A stretch of 36,661 nucleotides of DNA, taken from NCBI GenBank assembly GCA_050260215.1, contig JBLNBU010000157.1, positions 1 to 36,661 on the forward strand, read 5' to 3'. The position numbers and the translations under genes are program-made. The stretch is from JBLNBU01 sp050260215. Its GTDB lineage: Bacteria; Pseudomonadota; Alphaproteobacteria; Rhodospirillales; Magnetospirillaceae. The notes under the pieces were generated by a model. The model was not told where the DNA came from, did no database searches, and saw only the letters and a list, made by a program, of their open reading frames with translations. Shown one piece after another: positions 7,204 to 14,576 of the stretch; position 1 is the first letter of the stretch; each line of letters opens with the position of its first letter.

Positions 7204-8457
7204 CTACTGCACCGCCGAACGGACTAACCATTTCGCGAGTGGTCCGTAGACCTCGGTCTTGGCCCGCGTTGCGGTAAGCATTCCGACATGCCCTCCTTTC
7301 AGCATAATCACCTTGGCATTGGGTAGGCGAGCACCAAGTGCGCGCGCCGATTCAGGCGGCACGATTCTATCGCGCTGCGGCACCAGCACCAGGGCGGGCT
7401 GGCTTACCGCCTCGGGGCGGATGGCCTCGCCGCCGATGCGCCAGCGCCCTTCCGCCGGGTCGTTGTCGCCGTACCAGCCGAACAGGCATTCCCGCGCCAC
7501 CGGTCCCGCCAGGGCAACGCCGTCATTGGCCCAGTCCTCCAGCGCCACGAAGTCGCGCGCCCGCGCGCTGCGCCGCTCGAGATGGGAAAACGCGGTGAAC
7601 TTGCGCGCCGCCAGGCCCGGGTCGAGGCTGGCAAACATGGCGTTGAGCAGGTCGACGGGAACCTCGCCCATGCCCTCGATCAGCCGACCCAGCGGCTCGG
7701 TCAGCGCCCGCATCATCAGGGCGTGGCTTTCACGCCCGGCGTGAAAGTCCCACGGCGTCGCCAGCAGGGCCAGCGACACCGCCAGCTTAGGCTGGCGCTG
7801 GGCCAGCGCCAGGGCCAGCAGCCCGCCCATGCAATAGCCCAGCACCGTCGGCGGGCGCCCGCATTCGGCCGCCACCGCCCGCGCCGCGCCCACCAGCCGG
7901 CCGTCGATGTAGTCGGACAGCGTGAAGTCGCGCTCGAGCTGCCCCGGCGCCCCCCAGTCGACCAGGAAGGGCGCCAGCCCGCGGGCCGCCAGGTAGCGCA
8001 GCAGCGAGCGGCGCGCCGTCAGGTCGAGGATGTAGGCGCGGTTGACCAGCGAGGGGACCACCAGCACCGGCACGCCGCCGGTCCGGGTGCGGTAGTCGAG
8101 CAGCCGGGTGGTGCCTTCGCTCCACAGCACCGGCGGATCGGGCAGTTCGCGGCGATAGGGGTGGCGGCGATAGGCGTCGATGCCGGCCAGGAAGGCGTCG
8201 TGGCGGCGCAGCGCCTCGGCGGTCACCGCGGCGTCCAGCGCCGCCAGCCGGTCAGGGCTTGCTGCGGCGAGGCTTTGGCGCAGGCTTTCCGCGGCCGGCG
8301 CCAAGTGCGGCTTCCAGGGCAGCGACCCGTTCTTCAAGAGCGGCAAGGCGGCCTTCGAGCCGGCCAGCGTCGTCGCGTGGGCGGTCAGGTGCAGCGGCAG
8401 CGGCCTGGGACCGCTGCGGGTCGGGGGAGTGGTCGGATCCTGGCGCCGCTGGCTCAT
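7204..8457 (-). CDS. phaC: Poly(3-hydroxybutyrate) synthase-type alpha/beta hydrolase
   Basis: Polymerises (R)-3-hydroxyacyl-CoA into PHA at the granule surface. The 417-residue protein is shorter than class I enzymes (about 590) and near class III length. It has a lipase-like box with cysteine, GYCMGG (Cys209), Asp363 in QRDRIVP and His390 in KGGHVGM; VPSLVNRAYILDL and FLVDWG are typical PhaC stretches. The N-terminal part (RPLPLHL, KNGSLPWKP) resembles short alphaproteobacterial PhaC proteins as I recall them, which favours the ATG at 8457. That start puts the first 68 codons inside the 3' end of the upstream PhaE-like gene in another frame. phaA and phaB follow. Confidence 0.92.
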   Translation of the reverse strand: MSQRRQDPTTPPTRSGPRPLPLHLTAHATTLAGSKAALPLLKNGSLPWKPHLAPAAESLRQSLAAASPDRLAALDAAVTAEALRRHDAFLAGIDAYRRHPYRRELPDPPVLWSEGTTRLLDYRTRTGGVPVLVVPSLVNRAYILDLTARRSLLRYLAARGLAPFLVDWGAPGQLERDFTLSDYIDGRLVGAARAVAAECGRPPTVLGYCMGGLLALALAQRQPKLAVSLALLATPWDFHAGRESHALMMRALTEPLGRLIEGMGEVPVDLLNAMFASLDPGLAARKFTAFSHLERRSARARDFVALEDWANDGVALAGPVARECLFGWYGDNDPAEGRWRIGGEAIRPEAVSQPALVLVPQRDRIVPPESARALGARLPNAKVIMLKGGHVGMLTATRAKTEVYGPLAKWLVRSAVQ

Positions 8458-8659
8458 CCGTTCCCGCCTTTGCCTGCGCGGCCGTGGCCGCGGCCTGGGT
8501 GGCCTGGACCAGGGCGGACGTGCCCTGGCTCATCATGGCGATGCCCCGCGCCACCGCCTCGGCCAGTGCCGGGTCGGTCGCCATGGCCGCCACCTGGTCC
8601 TGCCACAGGTCGAGATAGCGGCGCGCGAGCTGATCGAGATCGGGCGGCACGTCCGTCAT
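8252..8659 (-). CDS. Small PhaE-like / coiled-coil PHA protein
   Basis: A 135-residue protein upstream of, and overlapping, phaC. The N-terminal half is helical, with LARRYLDLWQDQVAAMATDP; a low-complexity Ala/Asp/Pro linker follows. The C-terminus has leucine heptads (RLEGRLAALEERVAALEAAL) and a basic tail. This layout recalls PhaE, the partner of class III PhaC, though PhaE is usually over 300 residues, so the name is inference. ATG 8659 has no ribosome binding site, but a good promoter ends 7 bases upstream, suggesting a leaderless message. The last 206 bp also encode the PhaC N-terminus. Alternative: a phasin-like granule protein. Confidence 0.72.
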   Translation of the reverse strand: MTDVPPDLDQLARRYLDLWQDQVAAMATDPALAEAVARGIAMMSQGTSALVQATQAAATAAQAKAGTDEPAAPGSDHSPDPQRSQAAAAAPDRPRDDAGRLEGRLAALEERVAALEAALGAGRGKPAPKPRRSKP

Positions 8660-8666
8660 GGGCGCA

Positions 8667-8695
8667 AGTATAGACCACACGGCCGGGCTTGACCA
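8667..8695 (-). promoter_or_regulatory. Promoter of the phaE-like/phaC operon (leaderless)
   Basis: On the - strand, TGGTCA (8690-8695), a 17-base spacer and TATACT (8667-8672) precede the phaE-like ATG (8659). Only 7 bases separate the -10 box from the ATG, so transcription should start at or within a base or two of it. There is no Shine-Dalgarno sequence, which agrees with a leaderless mRNA. The rest of the divergent 140-base gap to phaR probably holds PhaR control sites, which I cannot delimit. Confidence 0.6.
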
Positions 8696-8799
8696 CCCGG
8701 CTGCCTTTTTTCGCGCGTGCGGCGACGTTATCTTGCACCCGCGAAAAATTGTTGTTGCCAAACCGCACGATACGGAAAAATCTGTCTCATTAGGAGCCG

Positions 8800-9417
8800 A
8801 TGAAGAGCCCCTTCGCCCGCGACCAGAGACCAGACCAGATGTCCGAAGCCCAGACCACGTCCCCGGCGCCGATCACGATCAAGAAGTACGCCAACCGCCG
8901 CCTGTACAACACGGCGACGAGCAGCTACGTGACCCTCGACCACCTGGCCCAGATGGTCAAGGACGGGGCTGAGTTCGTGGTATTCGACGCCAAGACCGGC
9001 GAGGACATCACCCGCTCGGTGCTGACCCAGATCATCGTCGAGGAAGAGGCCAAGGGCGGCCAGAACCTGCTGCCCATCAGCTTCCTGCGCCAGCTGATCG
9101 GCTTCTACGGCGACAGCCTGGGCGGGCTGGTGCCGCGCTATCTCGAGTACAGCATGCAGGCCTTCGCCCGCAACGAACAGCAGATGCGCGGCTACATGCA
9201 GAATGCGCTGGAAGGCATGTTCCCGTTCAATCCCTTCGAGGAGATGAGCAAGCAGAACATGGCCCTGCTGGAAAGCGCCATGAAGATGTTCGCTCCGTTC
9301 TATCCGCACGGCCAGGCCGGAAGTGACGGCAAGCCCGTCGACACCGGCGTCGACGAGCTGCAGGCCCGCCTGAACGCCCTGCAGCAGCAGATCGACCAGC
9401 TGTCCAAGAAGAAGTAA
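8800..9417 (+). CDS. phaR: PHA synthesis repressor / granule protein PhaR
   Basis: PhaR binds both DNA of pha promoters and PHB itself, relieving repression when polymer is present. The N-terminal domain is unmistakable: ITIKKYANRRLYNTATSSYV (residues 25-44) and GEDITRSVLTQIIVEEE. A PHB-accumulation-regulator domain (FLRQLIGFYGDSLGGLVPRY, FARNEQQMRGYM) follows, then a C-terminal coiled coil (LQARLNALQQQIDQLSKKK). ATG 8800 has AGGAG three bases before it, a short spacing; ATG 8839 would trim 13 unconserved residues. The gene is divergent from phaE-like/phaC and likely controls the shared 140-base region as well as itself. Confidence 0.95.
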   Translation: MKSPFARDQRPDQMSEAQTTSPAPITIKKYANRRLYNTATSSYVTLDHLAQMVKDGAEFVVFDAKTGEDITRSVLTQIIVEEEAKGGQNLLPISFLRQLIGFYGDSLGGLVPRYLEYSMQAFARNEQQMRGYMQNALEGMFPFNPFEEMSKQNMALLESAMKMFAPFYPHGQAGSDGKPVDTGVDELQARLNALQQQIDQLSKKK

Positions 9418-9424
9418 GGGGGCC

Positions 9425-10552
9425 CTAGAGCCCTTCCTCCAGCACCGCGGCGACCAGCTGGTTGCCGCGGGCGTTGAAGTGGACGTCGCCGGCGACGTAG
9501 AGATCCTCGTACCAGCTCTCTGGGTGGGCGTCGCGCCAGGCGAAGAAGGCCGGAAAGGCGTCGACGAAGCGATCGCACTTGCCGGCGCACCAGTCCTTCC
9601 ACACGCGCACCTGCAGGCCGTCGACGCGGTCGTGCTTCATCTGGGCCGGCCACGGGTAGACCGCCACCGTCAGCGGAATCTTGCGCTCGGCCAACAGGGC
9701 GTGCAGGCGGTCCATGTCGGTGCGCGCCAGTGTGATGGCCCCCGACACGCCCAGCGGCGCGTAGTCCGGGGCAAGCTTCGTCCAGTCGGCAAAGGTCCAC
9801 GACCCCCGGGCCGAGGTGAACGGGTCGACCACCTTGGGCTCGGCCAGCAGATGCTCGAGGAACTCCTTGATGTTGACGATGCCCTTGAGATTGGCCTTGG
9901 TGAACGGCGTCACTGCCCGCTCGAAGGCGTTGTCGGCGGGCGGGCGCAGGTCGGTGACGACGCCGGCCTGATCGACCCGGTACCAGGTTTCGTCCTGGAT
10001 ATCGGAGATGTCCATGAACACCACCACCCGGTCCAGCTTGATGCCCTGTTCCAGCAGGCCGCGGACCTTGGCGTAGTAGACGGCGGGCGCATAGCTGGAC
10101 ACGCCGGCGTTGAGCACCTCGACCTCGGGATGGCGGGCGGCATAGAGGCCGGCGAAGGACTGCTGCCACGGCATGCCCACCGCCTCGGTGAAGGAATCGC
10201 CGATGAACAGCGTCCGCGGCAGGGCGCCCACGGGCGGCACCGCGCGGGCCGAGGCATCCTTGAACCCCAGCGCGTTGGTGCAAACGCGGTAACGCATCGG
10301 CCCCCATTCGTCCCAGGTGCACAGGTTCGGACGCAGGTCGTGGTGGTGCACCGGATGGGCGACACGCAGGTCGGGGTCGCGGACCAGGCCGAACCACGAG
10401 ACCTGCGACAACAGCACGTCGAAGGCGACGAAGGTGACGATCGAGATCAGCAGCGACAGGGCGACGGTCGCGGCCCGGGACGGAACCGCCCGCGGTGCGG
10501 GCAGCGCGGCGACGGAAACGTCCACCGCGACGGCAGCTACTTCATTGGACAC
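9425..10552 (-). CDS. Membrane-anchored SGNH-hydrolase-like protein
   Basis: About 375 residues with one N-terminal membrane helix (TVALSLLISIVTFVAFDVLL), the rest presumably periplasmic. TLFIGDSFTEAVG carries the block I GDS motif with the nucleophile serine, and GDVHFNARGN near the end is the DxxH block V, so a catalytic SGNH fold is likely. The family includes esterases and O-acetyl-modifying enzymes of polysaccharides; the substrate is unknown. I prefer GTG 10552 because CAGGGGG ends 6 bases before it; ATG 10558 is directly adjacent to that box. The gene is a lone unit, convergent with phaR (7-base gap), with no sugar-polymer genes nearby. Confidence 0.8.
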   Translation of the reverse strand: MSNEVAAVAVDVSVAALPAPRAVPSRAATVALSLLISIVTFVAFDVLLSQVSWFGLVRDPDLRVAHPVHHHDLRPNLCTWDEWGPMRYRVCTNALGFKDASARAVPPVGALPRTLFIGDSFTEAVGMPWQQSFAGLYAARHPEVEVLNAGVSSYAPAVYYAKVRGLLEQGIKLDRVVVFMDISDIQDETWYRVDQAGVVTDLRPPADNAFERAVTPFTKANLKGIVNIKEFLEHLLAEPKVVDPFTSARGSWTFADWTKLAPDYAPLGVSGAITLARTDMDRLHALLAERKIPLTVAVYPWPAQMKHDRVDGLQVRVWKDWCAGKCDRFVDAFPAFFAWRDAHPESWYEDLYVAGDVHFNARGNQLVAAVLEEGL

Positions 10553-10657
10553 GCCCATCCCCCTGGCCGGATCGCCCTTCCGAACCCAGGGGACACCATA
10601 CGTAAGTCGGCCAACGAAATAAAGAGGTTATAGTGGGAAATACCTATACTTGCTGTT

Positions 10658-11971
10658 CTACCTGGGCGACACAAGCCCGGCGGGTTTTCCCACCACGGTG
10701 AAGGTCAGCCGCTCGGGGTCGAGCAGGCGCCGGGCGATGCCGCGCACCTGGTCCAGGGTCACCGCCTGGATGTAGCCGTTGCGCTTGTCCAGGTAGTCGA
10801 TGCCCAGCCGGTCCAGCTGCATCAGCACCAGCAGGCCGGCGATGGCACCGGTGGATTCCATCTGCAGCGGAAACGATCCGGTCAGGTAGGTCTTGGCGTC
10901 GTCCAGTTCCTTGTCCGAGGGCCCCTGTTCGCGCAGGCGCCGCCACTCGCCGCGGATCAGCTCGAGCGAGTCGGCCACCCGGCCGTTCTCGGTGGCGACG
11001 CCGCCGACGATCAGGGCCGAGTGGTCCATGGGGGCCAGGTAGCTGTAGACCGAATAGGCCAGGCCGCGCTTCTCGCGCACCTCCTCGGTCAGGCGCGACG
11101 AGAAGCCGCCGCCGCCCAGGATGTAGTTCATCACATAGGCCGCGTACCAGTCGGGGTCGGCACGCTTCAGCCCGGCCTCGCCGAACACCGCGACGCTTTG
11201 CGGATTGGGCCGCTCGATCACCGTCACCTTGCCGGTGGCGTCGGGGACGACGTCGGCCACCTTGACCGGCCCGGCGCTGGCCGGCAGGCCGCCGAAGGTG
11301 GCATCCAGCAGCGGCCCCAGCTGTTCGGGGGTGATGTCGCCGACCACGCCGACCAGCAGCCGGTCGCGGGCGAAGTGCGCCTTGACGAAGCCCTTGAGGT
11401 CGGCGGCGCCGATGGCCTTGATGGTCTCGGGGGTGCCGCGGGCGGGCGTGCCGTAGGGGTGGTTGGGGAACATGGCGCGGTACCATGCCCGGGCCGCTAC
11501 CGCGTCGGGGTCCTGCAGCTCGCGCGCCAGCATGGTCAGGATCTGGCTGCGCACCCGCTCGACCGGTTCCTTGTCGAAGCGGGGCTGGGTCAGCGCGAGG
11601 CGGAACAGGTCGAAGGCGGTGTCGCGGTGCTCGGTCAACGTCTTCAGCGAGCCGCGGATGTTGTCCTTGCCGGCGTTGAATTCCAGCTCGATGGCCAAGT
11701 CTTCCAACTTCTGCTGGAAGGCGAGCGAATCCAAGGGCCCCGCCCCTTCGTCCAGCAGCCCCGAGGTCATGGTCGCCAGTCCGGCCTTGCCCGGCGGGTC
11801 GAGCGCGGCGCCGCCGCGGAAGGCCACGTCCATGGAGATGATGGGGTTGGCATGGTCCTGGACCAGCCAGGCCTCGATTCCCTTGGGGCTGACCACCCGC
11901 TCGACGGTGACGGCGCCGGCCGGCAGGGCGGTCAGCAACAGGGCCAGGACCAGAAGCAGACGGCGGAGCAT
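10658..11971 (-). CDS. M16 family peptidase-like protein, non-catalytic partner
   Basis: A 437-residue protein with a signal peptide (LLLVLALLLTALPAGAV) and the two-domain M16 fold. The zinc motif HxxEH is absent: the matching place reads GLATMTSGLLDEGAG. The second-domain substrate motif is kept (SSRLTEEVREKRGLAYSVYS, with the R...Y pair). In M16B peptidases a catalytic and an inactive subunit form a heterodimer, and the gene just upstream carries the HxxEH motif; the two overlap by one base-sharing ATGA. I therefore call it the partner subunit of a periplasmic protease. Substrate unknown. Confidence 0.9.
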   Translation of the reverse strand: MLRRLLLVLALLLTALPAGAVTVERVVSPKGIEAWLVQDHANPIISMDVAFRGGAALDPPGKAGLATMTSGLLDEGAGPLDSLAFQQKLEDLAIELEFNAGKDNIRGSLKTLTEHRDTAFDLFRLALTQPRFDKEPVERVRSQILTMLARELQDPDAVAARAWYRAMFPNHPYGTPARGTPETIKAIGAADLKGFVKAHFARDRLLVGVVGDITPEQLGPLLDATFGGLPASAGPVKVADVVPDATGKVTVIERPNPQSVAVFGEAGLKRADPDWYAAYVMNYILGGGGFSSRLTEEVREKRGLAYSVYSYLAPMDHSALIVGGVATENGRVADSLELIRGEWRRLREQGPSDKELDDAKTYLTGSFPLQMESTGAIAGLLVLMQLDRLGIDYLDKRNGYIQAVTLDQVRGIARRLLDPERLTFTVVGKPAGLVSPR

Positions 11972-13362
11972 CAGTGCACTTCCTTTCCGGACATCGGGCC
12001 GGCAACGGCGGCGGCGGGCTGGGCGGGGGCGTCGGGGTCGGGCAGCAGGATGCCGGTCACCGAACGGCGGGTGTCGAGCACCTCGCGGGCGGCGCGGGCG
12101 ACCTCGTCGGGGGTGACCTCGCCGATGCGGGTGGGCCAGCTTTCCACGTCGTCCACCTTCTGGCCGGTGGCCAGGGCTTCGCCCAGCACGCGCGCACCGG
12201 TGTGCAGGCTGTCGCGGGCATAGGTGACGTTGGCGCGCAGGCGGCTCTTGGCCCGCTCGACCTCCTCGGCGCGGATGGCGCCGGCGGCGATGGCGCGCAG
12301 TTCCTTGTCGACCGCCGCCTCCAGCCGGTCCATGGCCACGCCGGGGCGCGGGGTGACCGCCACGGTGAAGGTGGACAGGTCGACGGCGGTGGGGTCATAG
12401 GCGGTGCCGGCCGCCGCGGCCAGCCCCTGCTCGACCACCAGGCTGCGGTACAGCCGGCTGGTGGCGCCGCCGCCGACCACCTCGGCCAGCACCTGCAGCG
12501 GATAGGCCAGCGCCTTGTCGCCCGCCATGTAGCTGGGCGCCAGGTACAGGCGGTTCCAACTGGGCTGGCGGACGCGGCCATCCTTCAGCACCACGGTGCG
12601 GGCAGCCACCGGCGGCGGCTCCTTCAGCCGGTTGCGCGGGGCGATTTCGCCGGCGGGGATGGGGCCGTAGTACTTTTCGGCCAGCGGGCGCACCACCTCG
12701 GCGTCGACGTCGCCGGCCACCACCAGGATGGCGTTGTTGGGCGCGTACCAGCGCTTGTAGAAGGCGATGGCGTCGTCGCGGCTCAGGCCCTCGATCTCGG
12801 ACAGCCAGCCGATCACCGGGCGATGATAGGGGCTGTTGAGGAACAGCGCCGCCTCCATCTGCTCGTGCAGGGTGGCGCCGGGGTTGTTGTCGGTGCGCGA
12901 GCGGCGCTCCTCGATCACCACCGCCTTCTCGGTGGTGAAGTTCTGCTCGTCCAGCGTCAGGTTGCGCATGCGGTCGGCTTCCATCTTCATCACCAGCTCC
13001 AGCCGGTCGACCGCGATGTTCTGGAAATAGCCGGTGTAGTCGGCGGTGGTGAAGGCATTGTCGCGGCCGCCGTTGCGGGCGACGATCTTCGAGAACTCGC
13101 CGGGCGGGATGGTCGGCGTGCCCTTGAACATCAGGTGTTCGAGCAGATGCGCCAGGCCGCTCTTGCCCGGCACCTCGTCGGCAGCGCCGACCCGGTACCA
13201 CACCATGTGGGTGACGATGGGGGCGCGGTGGTTGGGAATGACCACCACCTGCATGCCGTTGGCCAGGGTGAAGGTTTCGGGGTTGAACACCTGGGCCGCC
13301 ACCGGCCTCGCCGCCACCAGCGCGGCGACGCAAAGCCCCATCATCCACCGCCTGACCGTCAT
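11971..13362 (-). CDS. M16 family zinc metallopeptidase, catalytic subunit
   Basis: A 463-residue exported peptidase. A signal peptide (MGLCVAALVAARPVAAQ) precedes the zinc site HLLEH (His72, Glu75, His76), with the distal glutamate in the AVVIEERR stretch near 151-152. SGLAHLLEHLMFKGT and DNAFTTADYTGYFQ are typical of the processing-peptidase group. ATG 13362 follows GGAGGGG; the longer frame from 13389 lacks support. A terminator-like hairpin and a promoter candidate lie in the 123-base gap upstream, so this gene and its inactive partner probably form their own transcription unit, apart from ribF-ileS-lspA-bamF. The likely role is degradation of small peptides in the periplasm. Confidence 0.93.
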   Translation of the reverse strand: MTVRRWMMGLCVAALVAARPVAAQVFNPETFTLANGMQVVVIPNHRAPIVTHMVWYRVGAADEVPGKSGLAHLLEHLMFKGTPTIPPGEFSKIVARNGGRDNAFTTADYTGYFQNIAVDRLELVMKMEADRMRNLTLDEQNFTTEKAVVIEERRSRTDNNPGATLHEQMEAALFLNSPYHRPVIGWLSEIEGLSRDDAIAFYKRWYAPNNAILVVAGDVDAEVVRPLAEKYYGPIPAGEIAPRNRLKEPPPVAARTVVLKDGRVRQPSWNRLYLAPSYMAGDKALAYPLQVLAEVVGGGATSRLYRSLVVEQGLAAAAGTAYDPTAVDLSTFTVAVTPRPGVAMDRLEAAVDKELRAIAAGAIRAEEVERAKSRLRANVTYARDSLHTGARVLGEALATGQKVDDVESWPTRIGEVTPDEVARAAREVLDTRRSVTGILLPDPDAPAQPAAAVAGPMSGKEVH

Positions 13363-13386
13363 GACCCCTCCGGAGTAGTTCGCGCA

Positions 13387-13415
13387 CATATGGGAGGCAG
13401 CCCCTTCCCCGGCAA
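13387..13415 (-). promoter_or_regulatory. Promoter candidate for the M16 pair
   Basis: On the - strand, TTGCCG (13410-13415), a 17-base spacer and CATATG (13387-13392) stand 25 bases before the ATG, just after the terminator-like hairpin. The -35 box matches the TTGCC form seen in two other promoters in this window; the -10 box is poor. Confidence 0.35.
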
Positions 13416-13420
13416 GCGAA

Positions 13421-13445
13421 ACGCCCGGCGGGAACCACCGGGCGT
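13421..13445 (-). terminator. Terminator-like hairpin after bamF-like gene
   Basis: ACGCCCGG (13421-13428) and CCGGGCGT (13438-13445) form a perfect 8-bp stem with a 9-base loop. Read on the - strand it is followed by TTCGCTT, a modest T-rich tail. It lies 40 bases past the stop of the bamF-like gene and probably ends the ribF-ileS-lspA transcript. Confidence 0.6.
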
Positions 13446-13485
13446 ATCATCAAAGGACGCGATTATGCCGAAAATGCGGCGCCGA

Positions 13486-14067
13486 TCAGTCGAACACGCC
13501 TTCCAGCCATCCGCGCTGGCGGCGCTGGATGAGTGGCGTATCGCCGTCGGACAGGGACTTGCCGAGCGCCTGGTTCTCGCGCAGGCGCTGGGCTTCCTTG
13601 GCGGGATCGACCGCCTCGCCCGAGGGGTCGGTCTTGCGCCAGAAGACGATGCGATCGGCCAGGCTCTTGTCGGCCTCGGCCAGCGCCTGGGTCTCCTTGT
13701 TGACGATGGAGCGGATGTCGGGCTGGATGCCCTCGGCGCCGGCGCGCTTGAGCAGCGCCATGTCGCCCTGGGACCGCCCGGCGGTCGAGATCGGCGTCAC
13801 CTGGCGGGTGCCCAGCAGGGCCTGGCGCGCCTGTTCGCGCGTCGTGTTCTCCTGCGGGCGGGTCGACCCCGGGGCCGGCGGGCGCAGGGCGAAGTCCGGC
13901 GGCATGGACAGCGGCGCGCGGCTGACCACCTGGAATTCGTCGGGGGGCATCTTCTCGAAGCCCAGCGAGCGCTTGACTTCCGAGCAGCCGGACAAGGCGA
14001 GCGTCAGCAGCAGCCCGCAGGCGGCGGTGCGCAGGACCGGACGAGATACGACGTTCGATATGTTCAT
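13486..14067 (-). CDS. bamF: DUF3035 lipoprotein, BamF-like
   Basis: A 193-residue outer-membrane lipoprotein: hydrophobic signal and lipobox LALSGC, with lipid-bearing Cys28. After it comes EKMPPDEFQVVSRAPLSMPP and FALRPPAPG, the hallmark of the alphaproteobacterial DUF3035 family, whose Caulobacter member BamF belongs to the beta-barrel assembly machine. The remainder is helical and charged, with no enzyme motif. Start ATG 14067 has TTGAGG upstream and lies 4 bases past the lspA stop; an ATG at 14100 would overlap lspA. Its position right after lspA, whose product matures lipoproteins, fits. The BamF name rests on family resemblance. Confidence 0.85.
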   Translation of the reverse strand: MNISNVVSRPVLRTAACGLLLTLALSGCSEVKRSLGFEKMPPDEFQVVSRAPLSMPPDFALRPPAPGSTRPQENTTREQARQALLGTRQVTPISTAGRSQGDMALLKRAGAEGIQPDIRSIVNKETQALAEADKSLADRIVFWRKTDPSGEAVDPAKEAQRLRENQALGKSLSDGDTPLIQRRQRGWLEGVFD

Positions 14068-14071
14068 GGCC

Positions 14072-14572
14072 TCAATTCTTAGACGGATTTCGTCTGGCAA
14101 ACAAGGAGTCCAGTACCAACAGCGTGGCGCCGACGGTAATGGCCGAATCCGCCAAATTGAAGGCAGGCCAGTGATGCCCGGCCAGGTGGAAGTCCAAAAA
14201 GTCGGCGACCGCGCCGAAACGGATGCGGTCGACCACGTTGCCCAGCGCGCCGCCGATGATGCCGCCCAGGGCCAGGCGCACCCAGAGGCCGGGCGCCTTG
14301 CGCAGCCAGGCCACCAGTACCGCGCAGATCACCAGCGACAGCCCCGACAGCAGCACCGCGTTCCAGCGCCCGCCGTCGTTGAACACGCCGAACGACACAC
14401 CGCGGTTCCACGCCATGACCAGGTCGAAGAACGGGGCCAGCTCCATGCGCATGGGCGTGTAGAAGGGGGTTTCCCACACCCCCTCGGGGCGGAACAGTTT
14501 CTCGACCACCAGCCACTTGGTCAGCTGGTCGAGCAGCGCCACGACGGCGGCGACGGCAAGGCCCAGGCGCAT
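14072..14572 (-). CDS. lspA: Lipoprotein signal peptidase (signal peptidase II)
   Basis: Cleaves the signal peptide of prolipoproteins in the inner membrane. The 166-residue protein has four hydrophobic segments and the paired catalytic aspartates: Asp115 in GGALGNVVDRIRFGAVADFL and Asp142 in WPAFNLADSAI. WNRGVSFG is a further conserved motif. ATG 14572 is 4 bases after the ileS stop; the ATG at 14596 would overlap ileS. The ileS-lspA order is widely conserved. The downstream gene encodes a lipoprotein that LspA would process. Confidence 0.96.
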   Translation of the reverse strand: MRLGLAVAAVVALLDQLTKWLVVEKLFRPEGVWETPFYTPMRMELAPFFDLVMAWNRGVSFGVFNDGGRWNAVLLSGLSLVICAVLVAWLRKAPGLWVRLALGGIIGGALGNVVDRIRFGAVADFLDFHLAGHHWPAFNLADSAITVGATLLVLDSLFARRNPSKN

Positions 14573-14576
14573 GGCG

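Noticed and set aside
8749..8783. Possible phaR promoter (TTGTTG or TTGCCA with AT-rich -10)
   Set aside because: Several alternative pairings, none with a good -10 box; PhaR operator sites could not be defined.
11974..14082. 702-codon + strand frame opposite the M16 peptidases
   Set aside because: Antisense artefact of high GC; the - strand genes carry clear signal peptides and the HxxEH motif.
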